Assembly: GCF_033118175.1 (NCBI RefSeq)
Contig: NC_083701.1
Span: forward strand, 53,023,001 to 53,087,000
Origin: Dama dama
Lineage: Eukaryota; Chordata; Mammalia; Artiodactyla; Cervidae
DNA length: 64,000 nucleotides
Reading direction: 5' to 3'
Positions 1 through 12,378 of the stretch are shown here, one piece after another. Position numbers and translations under genes: made by a program. The notes below the pieces were generated by a model. It was not told where the DNA came from, did no database searches, and was given only the letters and a program-made list of their open reading frames with translations. The number at the start of each line of letters is the position of its first letter. Positions within the stretch are counted from its first letter, which is position 1.

Positions 1-172
1 TAGCCTCAGGTGGCCAAAGTATTGGAGCTTCGAGATTCAGCAACAATGCTTCCAATGAATACTCAAGGTTGATTTTCTTTAGGATTGATTGATTTGATCT
101 CCTTGCTGTCCAGAGGACTCTCAAGAGTCTTTTCCAGCACCACAATTTGAATGCATCAATTCTATTCTTTCT
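1..172 (-). mobile_element. BovB LINE fragment, cut by the window edge
   Basis: Reverse complement of the BovB ORF2 3' region: caggtggccaaagtattgga, then a diverged ctcctt-gctgtccagag segment, then caccacaatttgaatgcatc. It continues to the left of the window. Confidence 0.85.
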
Positions 173-3100
173 ATACCTGAGCTCAAACAACATATTGCAA
201 CAGAATAAATGAAAAAAGCAGATATGAGAATTCAACTGCCTTCTATTAATCTATACATTAAAAAGATTTACTATAATTCTATGAAAAGTGACAAACATCT
301 TACTATAAAAACAGGCTACTTGACTTTTTTAATCTAAGGAGGGTTATTAGAAAAATAGCACAACATGGAAGAAAAGGCAGAGATAGGAAAGGCTGATTCT
401 AGTACAATAATCGTTATGATGGACTTTCATTTGAATGACTCAAGGTTTCTCCTGGTATAGTTGATCTCTAGATAGAGTGACCACACAGGCTCTTTTGTCT
501 GATAGAGTCCTGGTTTATACCTGTTATCCCAATGTAATTATTAATAGCACACTTTTCACTTTCAAAAGTGTCCTGGTTTGAATGATAAAGTATATGGTTA
601 TTTTAACTCTAAAGGTTGTTTCAACTGGAGTATTCTTTGATGTTACCTAGAGATGAAATGTAGAATCAATTGTCTGAGAGCAAGTCATTGAAATTCTAGT
701 TCTTTATTTTGAACTGTGGTGAGAGATGAAGGTGTTGGGTTTGATATGGCCCAGAGCATGAAGGCCTGATATTCAAAGACTTTTAATTTTATCTTGAAGT
801 CTATAGGGATACGTTTTAATCAGGAAAGAAACTGAGACATCATTTAAGCTGCATTTTAGAGAATTCATTTTAAAAGACTATTGATAGAGACAGAAACCTT
901 GTCAAGAGATTATTACAATAATTCAATAAGAAATGATGGAAAGCTTATTCAAGATTATGATGGTAGAGGAAAGAAAAATACTAATTAAAGAGATGTTCAG
1001 GTGGCAATATCTATAGGATATGGGATATGGTGACTGAATGTGATGATTATAGGATAGACTAGAGTTTCGGGTGACCTCCCCGTGATCCCAGCCATTTGTT
1101 AAATGCTTGGGTGGATAAATAGTGATACCATTTATGGAAAGGGAAACCATCAGAGTTCTAAACTAGAGATTTGATGAGCTCATTGCTAGACTTGTGGGGT
1201 TTGGTACATTTGTAGGACTTAAATGTTATGTTTCCAAGGCCCGTTCCTTCATGCTGGGTCATACAGCTTCAGAGCTAACAGACTTAAGCAGTGTGCCCTT
1301 TTTTCTGAAAAACCCAGCCCCTATTCACCAGTCCTGAATAGAAACATGGAGACAGAGCTTTGGAGGAATAGAAAGGAGTAGCTTGATTACTTTGCCTGGC
1401 AAAAGAGGCCACAGCAGGATAACACTCTCAAGACTGTGCCCAAATTAGTCTTAGAGTTTCAGGGCAGGAAAATAGGGCTGTAGATAAGGAACAGGGCTGA
1501 TGTAGTCTTGCATGCTTCTTTCGTCTTGGAGACATTAAGATCATTAGGGCTGGTGTCAGGTGGTTCTGAAACAGGTTCTGATGGTCCTCAAGGGTGTCAT
1601 CCCGCGACCTTCTTTCTGGAGTGAAAAATGCTCACAAAGGACAGGACAGTTGTCTTGGAGAAATAAACATCAGGTGCTTAGTACAGCTTTAGCTAGAGGG
1701 CAATCATTTTCAGAGTGCAAATAAGCATGAAAGAGAGGGCAAAAAGCATCTGTAGGAGACCGCTTGAATGGGTGGAAAGAAAGAGTTGAATAAGGGTTAA
1801 CATAATGGGGCTGTCTCAGCTAGTTTCTGCTATAGCACTCTGTCCGTAGATTGTCACTGCCAGACTTTAGGACTTCAAATCTATTGCTACAGATGGGCTT
1901 TGCCTTCTAAAGCACCTACAATGGCAATCCTTCCATCTAAATAAGAGACTGATGTTAACAGAGAAAGCCTAGAAACTTTCACTTTCTTTTCAGAAAGAGC
2001 AAATGCATTCTCAGCTGACTTGCCTTTATCAGTAGGCACCTGTAACTTTAAGGATAGAAAGTGGAGGCCCAGTCAGAGAGAGAGATAGAGTAGGACTTTG
2101 GAAAACCAACATTGCTCTGTCACCTCCATCATTCCGTACTCCTGGGCAGTTCATTTATTCATTTAAATGTATATGTTGTTTCTTCTATGTGCCAGGTACT
2201 GTTTGGGGCATTGGAGCTAGAGAAATTATACCATAAAAATCTCAGGAGTTTTTATGACCTAAGAAAGTAAATAATATCTACATAACAAGTCCACTTCTAT
2301 TTAAGGAATCCTTTAGGGTATATCACCCATCTTAAAATATTAAAACTAGAAGAGATTACAAAAATCATCCAGTCCAACCCCTCCACTATATTAATGAATA
2401 AACTGAGATTCAGGGGGGCGGGAATAGTTGAATTAACTACCTTCCAAAACCCAAACTAGACTTCATAGGTTCCAACTCCCAGTCTGGGGCATTTTCCACT
2501 AGGTCACAGCTTTCCTCTCAGATCAGGAATTTCTCAGGAATTTAAAAAGAAATCCATCTGTCTTTCATATATTTGGGAGGCTTTCTCTCATTACAGGGAC
2601 TATGACTTGATGCTCAAATGGCACTCTGAAGTGAGAGAATAAGACTGGAAATAATTTTGCTAAGGATCCAGTCCCCGAGCAATGGCACCCTGCCAGTAAC
2701 CATAGTCCTGCAGAATTGTCATCTGTCACCTTTCATTATTTGTTGACTCGACAGAGGAGTTGGCAACACATTGCACATAAGCTCTAATTTCATACAGCTA
2801 ATGGTTTGCAACTAAGCTACACAGACTGTATGTGATACAAAGGAAAAAAAAAAAAAAGCGAGATGAAATGAGGAAAACAGAAATGCTCCAAAATCAGAGA
2901 GGTGCTCATAGAACACTGCTTTTTTAAAAAGCTAAATGGAGCCACCTAGTGACCAAACTCTGTTAATGGAATTGTATTTATAATAAATAGGAAAAAAAGT
3001 TTGCAGACAGAAAGATATTATAAATGTCTAGGTCAGGAACAGAGCATAGTTTTGTGTGTATAGAAAACCTCAATTGTGAAGATGATATGATTAATCTGTC

Positions 3101-4970
3101 AAGGTTTTCCTTTTACAATTATTTTTATTTTGCATTTATTGTCAACAGAAAGCTTAAATGTACCTTCTGAAAAAAGCTCAGAATTTTTCCAATTTAATAG
3201 CTCTTCAACAAAGTGTACAAGTTCAAGATAATTGGATTCCACTTTTAAATTCTTATATTTTGCCCAACTGAATTAGGCTCAAGAAGTCAATTTCTTTAAA
3301 TTGGAAAATAACTGTTAATGTTTTCAAACAGAATAGAACAGGCTTTTTTTTTTCCCCCTATGAACTTGAGTCTTTTATCAACGAGACACATTTTTAACAA
3401 CAAAGCTATAATTCTAAGGAAGTTATAGCTGTAGAAAATTGGTACTCCAATTAAAACTCTTTGTATCCTCAAATAGAATAAAAATAACAATTGTATGTAC
3501 TTACTTTAAGGGATTTATATATACATCCAACTAGAACATTTCAGAAGTGCTGTGATTGTTAGGACAAGTCCTGAGTCAGAATCACATCAGCTTTTCTTGA
3601 ATGCTTAAATTGCCTTCTCTCATCTGAGAATTGGTTTATTATTAATTAATCCTGAAATCTTCCAGAATGTTGAATGTTTGATAAAAATAACAGATAAATA
3701 CCAAAGATTGACACTTTATATGAATAACAACTTACACTATGTATAACTAGAGTCTCAATCTAGAATTTAAAATTTTATTGAAACATTTCTTAAAATTGTT
3801 AATGAAATTACAAAGAAGGGGGGTAAATGATGATTCAAGAGAGTTCATTTTAGTTCTGTATATTCTTTCACTGACCAAAGATAAATTTGAAAATCACTTT
3901 TGTTTCATTTTTTTCTTGTTGAAAAACTTAATTTAAAATATTGAATGGCTGTAGGGTGGATGTAGAATTTCTTGAGCCTTATCTATGACTTATCATAACA
4001 TATATAAGGTACATGATGATTTCTGAATACTGAGATTTGATTGTATACACATTTGAATGAGACATTAGCACACTCTAAACATCACATCCTTGTTTATAAG
4101 CATTGCTATTACATTCACCTACAAGTCAATCAAATAACAATTACAGCAAAGTAAAGATTAATAAAGCAAAAATCCTAGACATAGCATTTTAAAAGTATTA
4201 ATAATAAGACATATAATCAGATAACCCAAACAATTTTTAATAGTGTGGATGATTCTAGCAGAAAAGAGTCAGAGTTTATACAGCTCTGACACATAATTTC
4301 AGACAATATGACAATGGGAAATGTGATATGATTATGAGGAAACCAAGGTAAGGGAAAGATATCAACCTGACATGGGATACAGAGGTTTGATTAAATATCT
4401 GTGGGATGTTGAAAACAAAATTAAGTGCTGCAGATAGCAGCAGGGTCCACAGGTAGTCACTGTAGCTATAAAATCCAAAAATGCCCACATGTGCCATCGA
4501 CGTTATCACTGAATACAAAACATAGTGAGATAAGGATAGCTAGCATTCTCAAATGTCTGCTGTGTGTTAGCATTAGGCTAGGAATTTTACATATTCCTTT
4601 TCAGTTAACATTTACAAAACACTCAAACTGTTATTAATTGTTCTGTCTTTCAGGGGAAAAAACTAAGACTCTAAAAGAGATTCTGAATCCTTCATTTGCC
4701 TCCAAAGCCATTTTCTTTTCTCCGTATCTAGTAAACTACATCAGAAATACACATAGGCATAATACATCAGTGTTATAGAGCCAAGATGTCATTTTATTTC
4801 TGTTTACCTGACAATAAAGTAATCACTTACTTCAAGATCAAATTAAAATGCTTCACAGGTGGTAAACTAAAGATGCTCATTGCTTTTATTTTTTTTAAGA
4901 ATGAGAGCCTTCTCTCACCATATTTTCTAAATGTATGCAATTAATATATAGAAATGTATGGAACTGGGGT
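173..4970. other. AT-rich intergenic sequence, no gene seen
   Basis: No open frame above 80 codons and no coding signature. A degenerate ancient repeat is likely at about 2330-2520 (agagattacaaaaatcatccagtccaacc followed by a gag-like heteroduplex of old SINE/LINE consensus cannot be assigned), and a second at 2145-2280 (ctatgtgccaggtactgtt). An A-run lies at about 2847-2859. Confidence 0.6.
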
Positions 4971-5339
4971 GGATTAATCTCAAAGCCAAATTCATTAATA
5001 AATAAGCGCTAGTGAGGTATTAATAATATACAACATGATTAATACAATTAACACTGCTGAACATTGTATATGAAAGTTAAGGGTAAACCCTAAGAGTTCT
5101 CATCACAAGGAACTTTTTGTATTTCTTCAATTTTGTATCTATATGAGATGATGGTGTTCATTAAACGTACTGTGGTAAGCATTTCATGATGTTTGTAAGT
5201 CAAATCATTATGCTGTACCTCCTTAAACTTATACAGTGCTGTATGTCAACTATATCTCAATAAAACTGGAAAGAAAAGAAAAGTGTGAAAATGAGATGGA
5301 TTAATCTCAAAGCCAAATGCATTGACAATCAAACACTAG
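4971..5339. repeat. 42-bp direct repeats flanking the L1 fragment
   Basis: The copies at 4971-5012 and 5298-5339 agree at 35 of 42 positions; the first 21 bases are identical (ggattaatctcaaagccaaa and the next t). They bracket the L1 3' end exactly, as a target-site duplication would. Confidence 0.75.
5013..5297 (+). mobile_element. 5'-truncated ancient LINE-1 3' end
   Basis: Matches the generic L1 3' UTR: agttctcatcacaagg, atgagatgatggtgttcatt, aatcattatgctgtacc, gtcaactatatctcaataaa, then an A-rich tail. It is flanked by a 42-bp imperfect direct repeat (4971-5012 and 5298-5339). Confidence 0.75.
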
Positions 5340-5344
5340 AGACC

Positions 5345-5505
5345 ATAAGGTTCATCTCAAAGGCTTGTGAAAATGCAAATTCTGGGTTCCACTCAGAGGT
5401 CTTGGCTCAATCATTCTGATCTAGGGCCTAGAAATCTACATTTTAACTCACTTTCTTCTTCCAACCACCCCAGGAGGTTCTGATGCACAGGGTTCACAAA
5501 AAATA
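5345..5505. mobile_element. MER5-type DNA transposon relic
   Basis: Shows aaaatgcaaattctgggttc, a ctgatctagggcctagaaat-like middle, and caggaggttctgatgcacag. This is the MER5A order with strong divergence. Confidence 0.5.
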
Positions 5506-6022
5506 TGGGCGATACCATGGTATATTATTTCTTTGAATTTTTGCTTGATTTCTTGGACTTGCATATCTCATCCTCAAGGTAATTTTTTTCTTTTATTCTT
5601 TATCTTATTTATCTATTTTTCCTTGGTAGGTATTATCAGAATTTTTACCTGATCATGAGTACAAGAAGGAAGGTCATCTTTGTGGGGTTTATTCCTAAAA
5701 GATCACTAAAATATTACATGGATTTTGTTTAGAAAGACTACCTTATATTGATCAGAATCTCTAGAGTTAACTATCTACGCTAGCAAAACATCCATATCAT
5801 CTCCTGTGATTGCTATAAGGATCTTTTCTTTATTGTAATATATTGGAAGTTTTTAGATGTGTGAAAAATCATGTGTGTTGCATGAACCCAGTCGTTGTGC
5901 AAATAAGCAAGAAGAGTCCCAGATACTGTTCATTCTAACCCAAGGCTGAAGAGGAAGTGATGGCAGAACCAGATCTCCCAATGCCCAACCCCATATTGTT
6001 GCCAGGACACCGTTTAGTCACT
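5506..6022. other. Intergenic, nothing recognisable
   Basis: AT-rich sequence without a coding frame, RNA gene or repeat that I can name. Confidence 0.6.
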
Positions 6023-6034
6023 TACCACGTGAGC

Positions 6035-6164
6035 CTGGGCTGTGTGCTTAGTCACTCAGTCGTGTCCGACTCTTTGCGACAGCATGGACTGTGGCCCACC
6101 AGGCTCCTCTGTCCATGGGATTCTCCAGGCAAGAATACTGGAGTGGGTTGCCATTTCCTTCTCC
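6035..6164 (-). mobile_element. Truncated Bov-tA SINE
   Basis: Reverse-complement Bov-tA body (cactcagtcgtgtccgactc through ggttgccatttccttctcct). It lacks the tRNA-like head. It is flanked by taccacgtgagc (6023-6034) and taccgtgtgagc (6165-6176), a 10/12 target-site duplication. Confidence 0.9.
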
Positions 6165-6176
6165 TACCGTGTGAGC

Positions 6177-7524
6177 ATTTACCCACAAATCTAAACCCTA
6201 CCGAAGTCCCTCCCCAGGCTCTCCCCTCTGTCATTCAGAACATGATTTAAAAAAAAAAAAAAAAATTGAAACATTGGATTCTTTGACTTTCACCTCCAGT
6301 CCCATGTGCTCAAAGCAGAAAATGGATTAATGCAAGTGACCAGCTGCTCAACTGACATCCAGAAAAAAGGAGGCACGTAAGTCTTTGTTGTGGACCATAA
6401 CAGATGAGAAGAGTGGTTTAAAAACTGTATCCCAGGAACCCCTTGCTGCAGAGAGGAGCCTGAAAAGGAAGTCTCATTCTATATAAGTCCAAGACGGTAT
6501 AAGCAATTACCTTCCCCCTTGACTCTTGGCCATTGAGTTGCATGTGGTTCCTTCCAACAAGGATGTACTGATGCTTTTAAAGCAAAATAGTTTTGCTCTC
6601 CCTCTGGGGAGCTCTTGAAAGCCCAGCTCCCTCGCTAGATGAATTTCTTCTTCTTGATATCATCAGAAATATTTTAAAATACATTTCACTTCATTCTGCT
6701 CTTGTCCATCTCTGAAGAATTATGGGAATGAAATCTATTAGCACACACAGAAAATACACACAAGGAAGCCTTGAAAGCAGTTTATACATGTCTCCCCTAC
6801 TAATTCTATCAGTCATAATACAATTCTACTATGGTACAAACAGAATGTCAATAATCATACAGCTGCCTTCTAAAAGGCCATAGCAACCACATATATTTTA
6901 ACTAGATTCTAGAAAGCATCATGCTTTCAATTTATCACACTTCTCACCTGCATTTCACAATGAGTAATAAACTCAATTTTATTCTCTAACCCTTTCTTTA
7001 CATAGTTACATTAGCCATGTGCCTACAGCCCTAATCCCTTATAAGCTCCCCAAAACTCTAGGTTTCTCCCTTGTTCTCCCTTCCCTCAAACCCATTTCTA
7101 ACTCGGTCATTGTGAGTTCATCCCATCCCGCTTTTCCTTGGGCAAATTGTCTGATTAACCCTTCCCTGCTTCCCTGGGCCATTCCCTCCTTTCCTGTCAC
7201 CATATGCATCTTTGTGTCTGATCACCTTCCTCCTGTTGCTTCTCATTAGGCTAACTTTAGAGCAGGATCTAACATAACAGAGATTTCCTTTATATTTTGA
7301 TTGGAAGATAACTTCTAAGAATACAATGTATTTCCAGTTCTTCTGAAGACTCACAATAATTGGATTTTATCTAACACTGTATCACTGCATTAACTGTAGA
7401 AATTAGGCTTTATATTTACTCAGGAAAAGCAAAGCTAGCAAGAGGCTTTCTTACATTTTCATAGCTCAGTAACGAAATAAAGTTGTAAAACTAATATTCA
7501 TTTGTTTTGTTGGTCAAACTATTT
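6177..7524. other. Intergenic, no gene seen
   Basis: Contains an A-run (6248-6266) and a pyrimidine-rich block at 7020-7250 that is open on one strand for 76 codons without family features. Nothing else is recognisable. Confidence 0.6.
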
Positions 7525-7795
7525 TTCCAGTTTTATTGAGATATAGTTGACCTGCTGCTGCTGCTGCTAAGTCGCTTCAGTCGTGTCTGACTCTGTGCGA
7601 CCCCACAGATGGCAGCCCACCAGGCTCCCCCGTCCCTGAGGTTCTCCAGGCAAGAGTACTGGAGTGGGGTGCCATTGCCTTCTCCGATAGTTGACCTAAC
7701 ATTGCATAATTTTAAAGTGTACAGCACAATGGTTTGATATGTGTATATTCTGCAAAATAATTACCACAGTAAGATTAATTAATATGCAAGTCAAA
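7525..7795 (-). mobile_element. Ancient LINE-1 3' end split by a Bov-A SINE
   Basis: Reverse complement of an L1 3' terminus: ttttccagttttattgagat, then after the SINE taacattgcataattttaaa and gtgtacagcacaatggtttg. The Bov-A copy at 7554-7686 interrupts it. Confidence 0.75.
7554..7686 (-). mobile_element. Bov-A-type SINE monomer inserted in L1
   Basis: Begins with the (CTG)n-type end characteristic of Bov-A2 (reverse of gcagcagcag), followed by ctaagtcgcttcagtcgtgt and ending gccattgccttctccg. A perfect 11-bp target-site duplication, atagttgacct, lies at 7543-7553 and 7687-7697. Confidence 0.95.
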
Positions 7796-8094
7796 ACTTA
7801 TTAATATATATCTTAGGTTGTAAAACACAATAAAATATAACTGAACAAAAATACTAAGTTCAGTCCACTCTTTTGTCTACATGCTACCATATAAGTTACT
7901 TGGAAATGTCTCAATATTTATATACAATACAGATAGAATATTCAAATAATAAACTTTTATTTAAATGTTTGGCATCTCTGATATGAACTTTGTCTCAGAC
8001 CTTCACTTTCATTCTTTGGCTATTTTTGTGCAAAATAAAATCCTATATATCCAACAAAGGTAAATTAGAATGTCCATAGATGCACACATGGATG

Positions 8095-8300
8095 ATTTAG
8101 TATTTACTGGAGCACCAAAAAGACCTGAGTTCAACCTTCACCTCACTTTTCTAACAGTTTGAAATTGAGAAACACCCTAAAACTCTTCAAGCTGCAGGTT
8201 CTTTTGTAAAATAGTGATATAAATATTAAATGATGATAGTGTTGAGTGCCTAATATCAGAGCTATCACATACTAGGTACTTAATAAATGACAGCTAGTTT
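8095..8300 (+). mobile_element. MIR SINE relic
   Basis: Degenerate MIR order: gacctgagttcaaccttcac, cttttgtaaaatagtgatat, aaatgatgatagtgttgagt and tactaggtacttaataaatg. Confidence 0.55.
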
Positions 8301-9190
8301 TTTCCATATTAATTTTATCTTACATTTTATATTCCACAGTGAAGCACAAGATGGTCACAGATCAGGTTCATCTTAAGCTAAGCCACATCTAGCAAGCTAG
8401 GAACCTTAAACTACATGAGTCAAATTTCCCTTCTAAAAGGCTAACAGCCTTTGAGATCTCCTTCAACTCATGAACTTTTATTTATTAAAGTTCCACTTGC
8501 AAGGTAATAGGCATAGGAGTGCCTATAAACACAGAAACATCTCTTTAATAGATACCAAATTGCTGATAGAAAAGGGGATTTAATTTCTCCTTGAAGCCAA
8601 TAACTCCATCTCACATTTCCTTTGAAACAAAATGGATTCGATTTCTTAATAGCATTTTGTGATGATGATGCTGGGCAATTTTTAAAATGCAATTTTCCCT
8701 GCCCTAAATATATAAGCTAAAATGTTATATGTTTTTCTTGCAGAATCTAATAATCCAGCTCTTATATTAGCTGCATGCATGGTACTCTAATATTACTTTA
8801 TCCTTTTCTCACTTGGATTCACTGATACAATGCTTATACAGAGTAATACTCAGTATTTCATTCTGTGCCTACAATTTCTTCAAATGCTGTAAGCAACAAG
8901 CTTTTAAATGTAATTTTTTCAATGTAATATTCTACTATTAAACTCTAATTTATTGCAAATACATGCTGAACTTTAAAATTGCTAGTATTTAAACAAAACA
9001 GAATGGGAAATGGGTAAGTTTCTAAATATTGCATGTAGTTAAAACTTGAGATTCAGAAGTTTAAATGGTGAGAAAGATGTGTAAAAAAACATACTCTTCA
9101 CTGCTTTATTCCACCAATGAACAACTGGTTTGAAAAAGAACAAGTAGATTTAGAGGTAAAAAAAAAAAACATCAAAGCTAACATGTACCT
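8301..9190. other. Intergenic, nothing recognisable
   Basis: AT-rich with short open frames only (maximum 74 codons). An A-run at 9159-9169 precedes the BovB element. Confidence 0.6.
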
Positions 9191-11439
9191 TCAGTTTAGT
9201 TCAGTTCAGTCACTCAATCGTGCCAGACTCTTTGCAACCACATGAACCACAGCGCGCCAGGCCTCTCTGTCCATCAAAATTCCCAGAGTTTACCCAAACT
9301 CATGTCCATTGAGTCGGTGATACCATCCAACCATCTCATCCTTTGTCGTCCCCTTCTCCTCCCACCCTCAATCTTTCCCAGCATCAGGGTCTTTTCAAAT
9401 GAGTCAGCCCTTCGCATCAGGTGACCAAAGTATTGGAGTTTCAGCTTCAACATCAGTCCTTCCATGAACACCCGGGACTGATCTCCTTTAGGATGGACTG
9501 GTTGGATCTCCTTGCAGTCCAAGACACTCACACGAGTCTTCTCCAATACCACAGTTCAAAAGCATCAATTCTTCGGCACTCAACTTTCTTTATAGTCCAA
9601 CTCTCACATCCATACATGACTACTGGAAAAACCAAAGCCTTGACTAGATGGACCTTTGTTGACAAAGTAATGTCTCTGCTTTTTAATATGCTGTCTAGGT
9701 TGGTCATAACTTTCCTTCCAAGGAGTAAGCGTCTTTTAATTTCATGGCTGCAGTCACTATCTGCAGTGATTTTGGAGCCCAGAAAAATAAAGTCAGTCAC
9801 TGTTTTCACATCTATTTGCCATGAAGTGATGGGACCAGATGCCATGATCTTAGTTTTATGAATGTTAAGCTTTAAGCCAACTTTTCACTCTCTTCTTTCA
9901 CTTTCATCAAGAGGATCTTTAGTTCTTCACTTTCTGCCATAAGGGTGGTGTCATCTGCATATCTGAGGTTATTCATATTTCTCCCAGCAAACTTGACTCC
10001 AGTTTATGCTTCCTCCAGACCAGCATTTCTCATGATGTACTCTGCATATAAGTTAAATAATCTGAGTGACAATATACAACCTTGATGTACTCCTTTTCCT
10101 ATTTGGAACCAGTCTGTTGTTCCATGTCCAGTTCTAACTGTTGTTTCCTGACCTGCATACAGATTTCTCAAGAGGCAGGTCAGGTGCTCTGGTATTCCCA
10201 TCTCTTTGAGATTTTTCCACAGTTTATTGTGATCTACACATTCAAAGGCTTTGGTGTAGTCAATAAAGCAGAAATAGATGTTTTTCTGGAACTCTCTTGC
10301 TTTTTTGATGATCCAGCAGATATTGGCAATTTGATCTCTGGTTCCTCTGCCTTTTCTAAAACCAGCTTGAACATCTGGAAGTTCACGGTTCACATATTGC
10401 TGAAGCCTGGCTTGGAGAATTTTGAGCATTACTTTACTAGCATGCGAGATGAGTGCAATTGTGTGGTAGTTTGAGCATTCTTTGGGATTGCCTTTCTTTG
10501 GGACTGGAATGAACACTGACCTTTTCCAGTCCTGTGGCCACTGCTGAGTTTTCCAAATTTGTCGACATATTGAGTGCAGCACTTTCACAGCATCATCTTT
10601 CAGGATTTGAAAAAGCTCAACTGGAATTCCATCACCTCCACTACCTTTCTTCATAGTGATGCTTTCTAAGACCCATTTGACTTCACATTCCAGAATGTCT
10701 GGCTCTAGGTGAGTGATCACACCATCTTGATTATCTGGGTCATGAAGATCTTTTTTTGTGTAGTTCTTCTGTGTATTCTTGCCACCTCTTCTTAATATCT
10801 TCTGCTTCTGTCAGGTCCATACCATTTCTGTCCTTTATTGAGCCCATCTTTGCATGAAAAGTTCCCTTGGTATCTCTAATTTTCTTGAAGAGATCTCTAG
10901 GCTTTCCCATTTTGTTGTTTTCCTCTATTTTCTTTGCATTGATCGCTGAGGAGGCTTTCTTATCTCTCCTTGCTATTCTTTGGAACTCTGCATACAAATG
11001 GGAATATCTTTCCTTTTCTCCTTTGCTTTTTGCTTCTCTTCTTTTCACAGCTATTTGTAAGGCCTCCTCAGACAGCCGTTTTGCTTTTTTGCATTTCTTT
11101 TTATTGGGGATGGTCTTGATCCCTGTCTCCTGTACAATGTCATGAACTTCCGTCCATAGTTCATCAGGTACTTTGTCTATCAGATCTAGTCCCTTAAATC
11201 TATTTCTCACTTCCACTGTATAATCATAAGGGATTTGATTTAGGTCATACCTGAAGGGTCTAGTGGTTTTCCACACTTTCTTCAATTTAAGTCTGAATTT
11301 GGCAATAAGGAGTTCATGATCTGAGCCACAGTCAGCTCCCAGTCTTATTACTGCTGACTGTATAGAGCTTCTCCTTCTTTGGCTGCAAAGAATATAATTA
11401 ATCTGATTTTGGTGTTGACCATCTGGTGATGTCCATGTG
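9191..11439 (-). mobile_element. BovB (RTE-clade) LINE, 5'-truncated, about 2.25 kb
   Basis: Longest BovB copy in the window. Its 3' terminus at 9191 is the typical reverse of gactgaactgaactgaa. The element breaks off at about 11439 inside the endonuclease-coding part, just upstream of a region coding for the reverse of ...GSDHELL. A full BovB is about 3.2 kb, so roughly the first third is lost. I see no convincing target-site duplication: atgtacct at the left resembles atgtgcct at the right, but the latter overlaps element sequence. Confidence 0.95.
9210..11420 (-). pseudogene. BovB ORF2 remnant: endonuclease end, reverse transcriptase, C-terminal domain
   Basis: Open pieces in order on the minus strand are 11285-10740 (linker after the endonuclease, KKVWKTTRPFRYDLNQIPYD), 10720-10004 (reverse transcriptase with GGDGIPVELF, RSVFIPVPKKG, QAGFRKGRGTRDQI, CFIDYTKAFECVDH and KGVHQGCILS), 9845-9528 and 9552-9274 (C-terminal region, VKALVFPVVMYGCESWTIKK). 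The catalytic YADD box is still encoded at 9961-9950, just after an in-frame TAA that ends the RT piece at 10004. A frame change near 10750 sits at a run of seven A. Several lesions make it a dead copy. Confidence 0.92.
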
Positions 11440-11534
11440 CCTACATGGGTTTAATGTTTTCAAGTAAAACATTAAATGTGACAGACTATTCACTTAAAAA
11501 GTATATACAATATTTTACTGATTTTTAAAGAAAA

Positions 11535-11809
11535 TGTTATTTATTTTTGGTCATGTTGGGTCTTTGTTGCTGCATGGGCTTTTCTCTAGTTGCAGTGAGC
11601 AGGGGGTACTCTCTAGAGGTGGTACACGGGCTTCTCATTGGAGTGGCTTCCCTTGTTGCAGAACATGAGCTCTAGGGCACAGGCTCAGCAGTTGTGGTGC
11701 ATGGACTTAGTTGCTCTGCAGCATCTGGGATCTTCCTGGATCAGGGATCAAATCTGTGTCTCCTGCATTGGCAGGTGGATTCTTTACCACTGAGCCACTA
11801 AGGAAGCCC
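11535..11809 (-). mobile_element. CHR-2-type cetartiodactyl SINE
   Basis: Reverse complement of the tRNA-derived CHR layout: ttatttttggtcatgttggg, ctctagttgcagtgagcagg, ggctcagcagttgtggtgca, ending cactgagccactaaggaagc. Degenerate, older than the Bov-tA copies. Confidence 0.85.
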
Positions 11810-12072
11810 TTATTGATTGGATGATTTTCTTTTTTGAATCTCCAAGTTCCAAAAAATTGAGTTGATCTGCATCTTAAGTCATGTAACAGTTTCCTGGTGG
11901 GTTCATGTACATAAAACCCCACTCACTTCCATTCTACTTTCTCTTTCATTCCCACCCTTCACTCACATGGCCTTCCTCACCATTTAAGGGGTTGCATAGA
12001 TCCCTCCTTATAAAGCATATCGTCCTATTTTGTATGTGGCTGTGATTTTTCATTTATATAAAATATATGCTA

Positions 12073-12378
12073 GTCAATCCTAAAGGAAATCAGTCCTGAA
12101 TATTCATTGGAAGGACTGATGCTGAAGTTGAACTCCAATAATTTGGCCACCTGATGCAAAGAACTGACTCATAGGAAAAGACCCTGATGCTGGGAAAGAT
12201 TGAGGGCAGGAGGAGAAGGGGATGACAGAGGATGAGATGGCTGGATAGCATCACAGACTCAATGGACATTGAGTTTGAGCAAGCTCCAGGAGTTGGTGAT
12301 GGACAGGGAGGCCTGTGTGCTGCAGTCCATGGCATTGCAAAGAGTCAGACATGACTGAGAGACTGAACTAGACTGAGC
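12073..12378 (+). mobile_element. BovB 3' fragment
   Basis: gtcaatcctaaaggaaatca through cctgatgctgggaaagattg to gactgaactagactgagctg. Only the last 300 bp of the element are present. Confidence 0.93.

Noticed and set aside
9421..9861. A 146-codon plus-strand frame in BovB
   Set aside because: It is antisense to the BovB ORF2 C-terminal region and has no family match.
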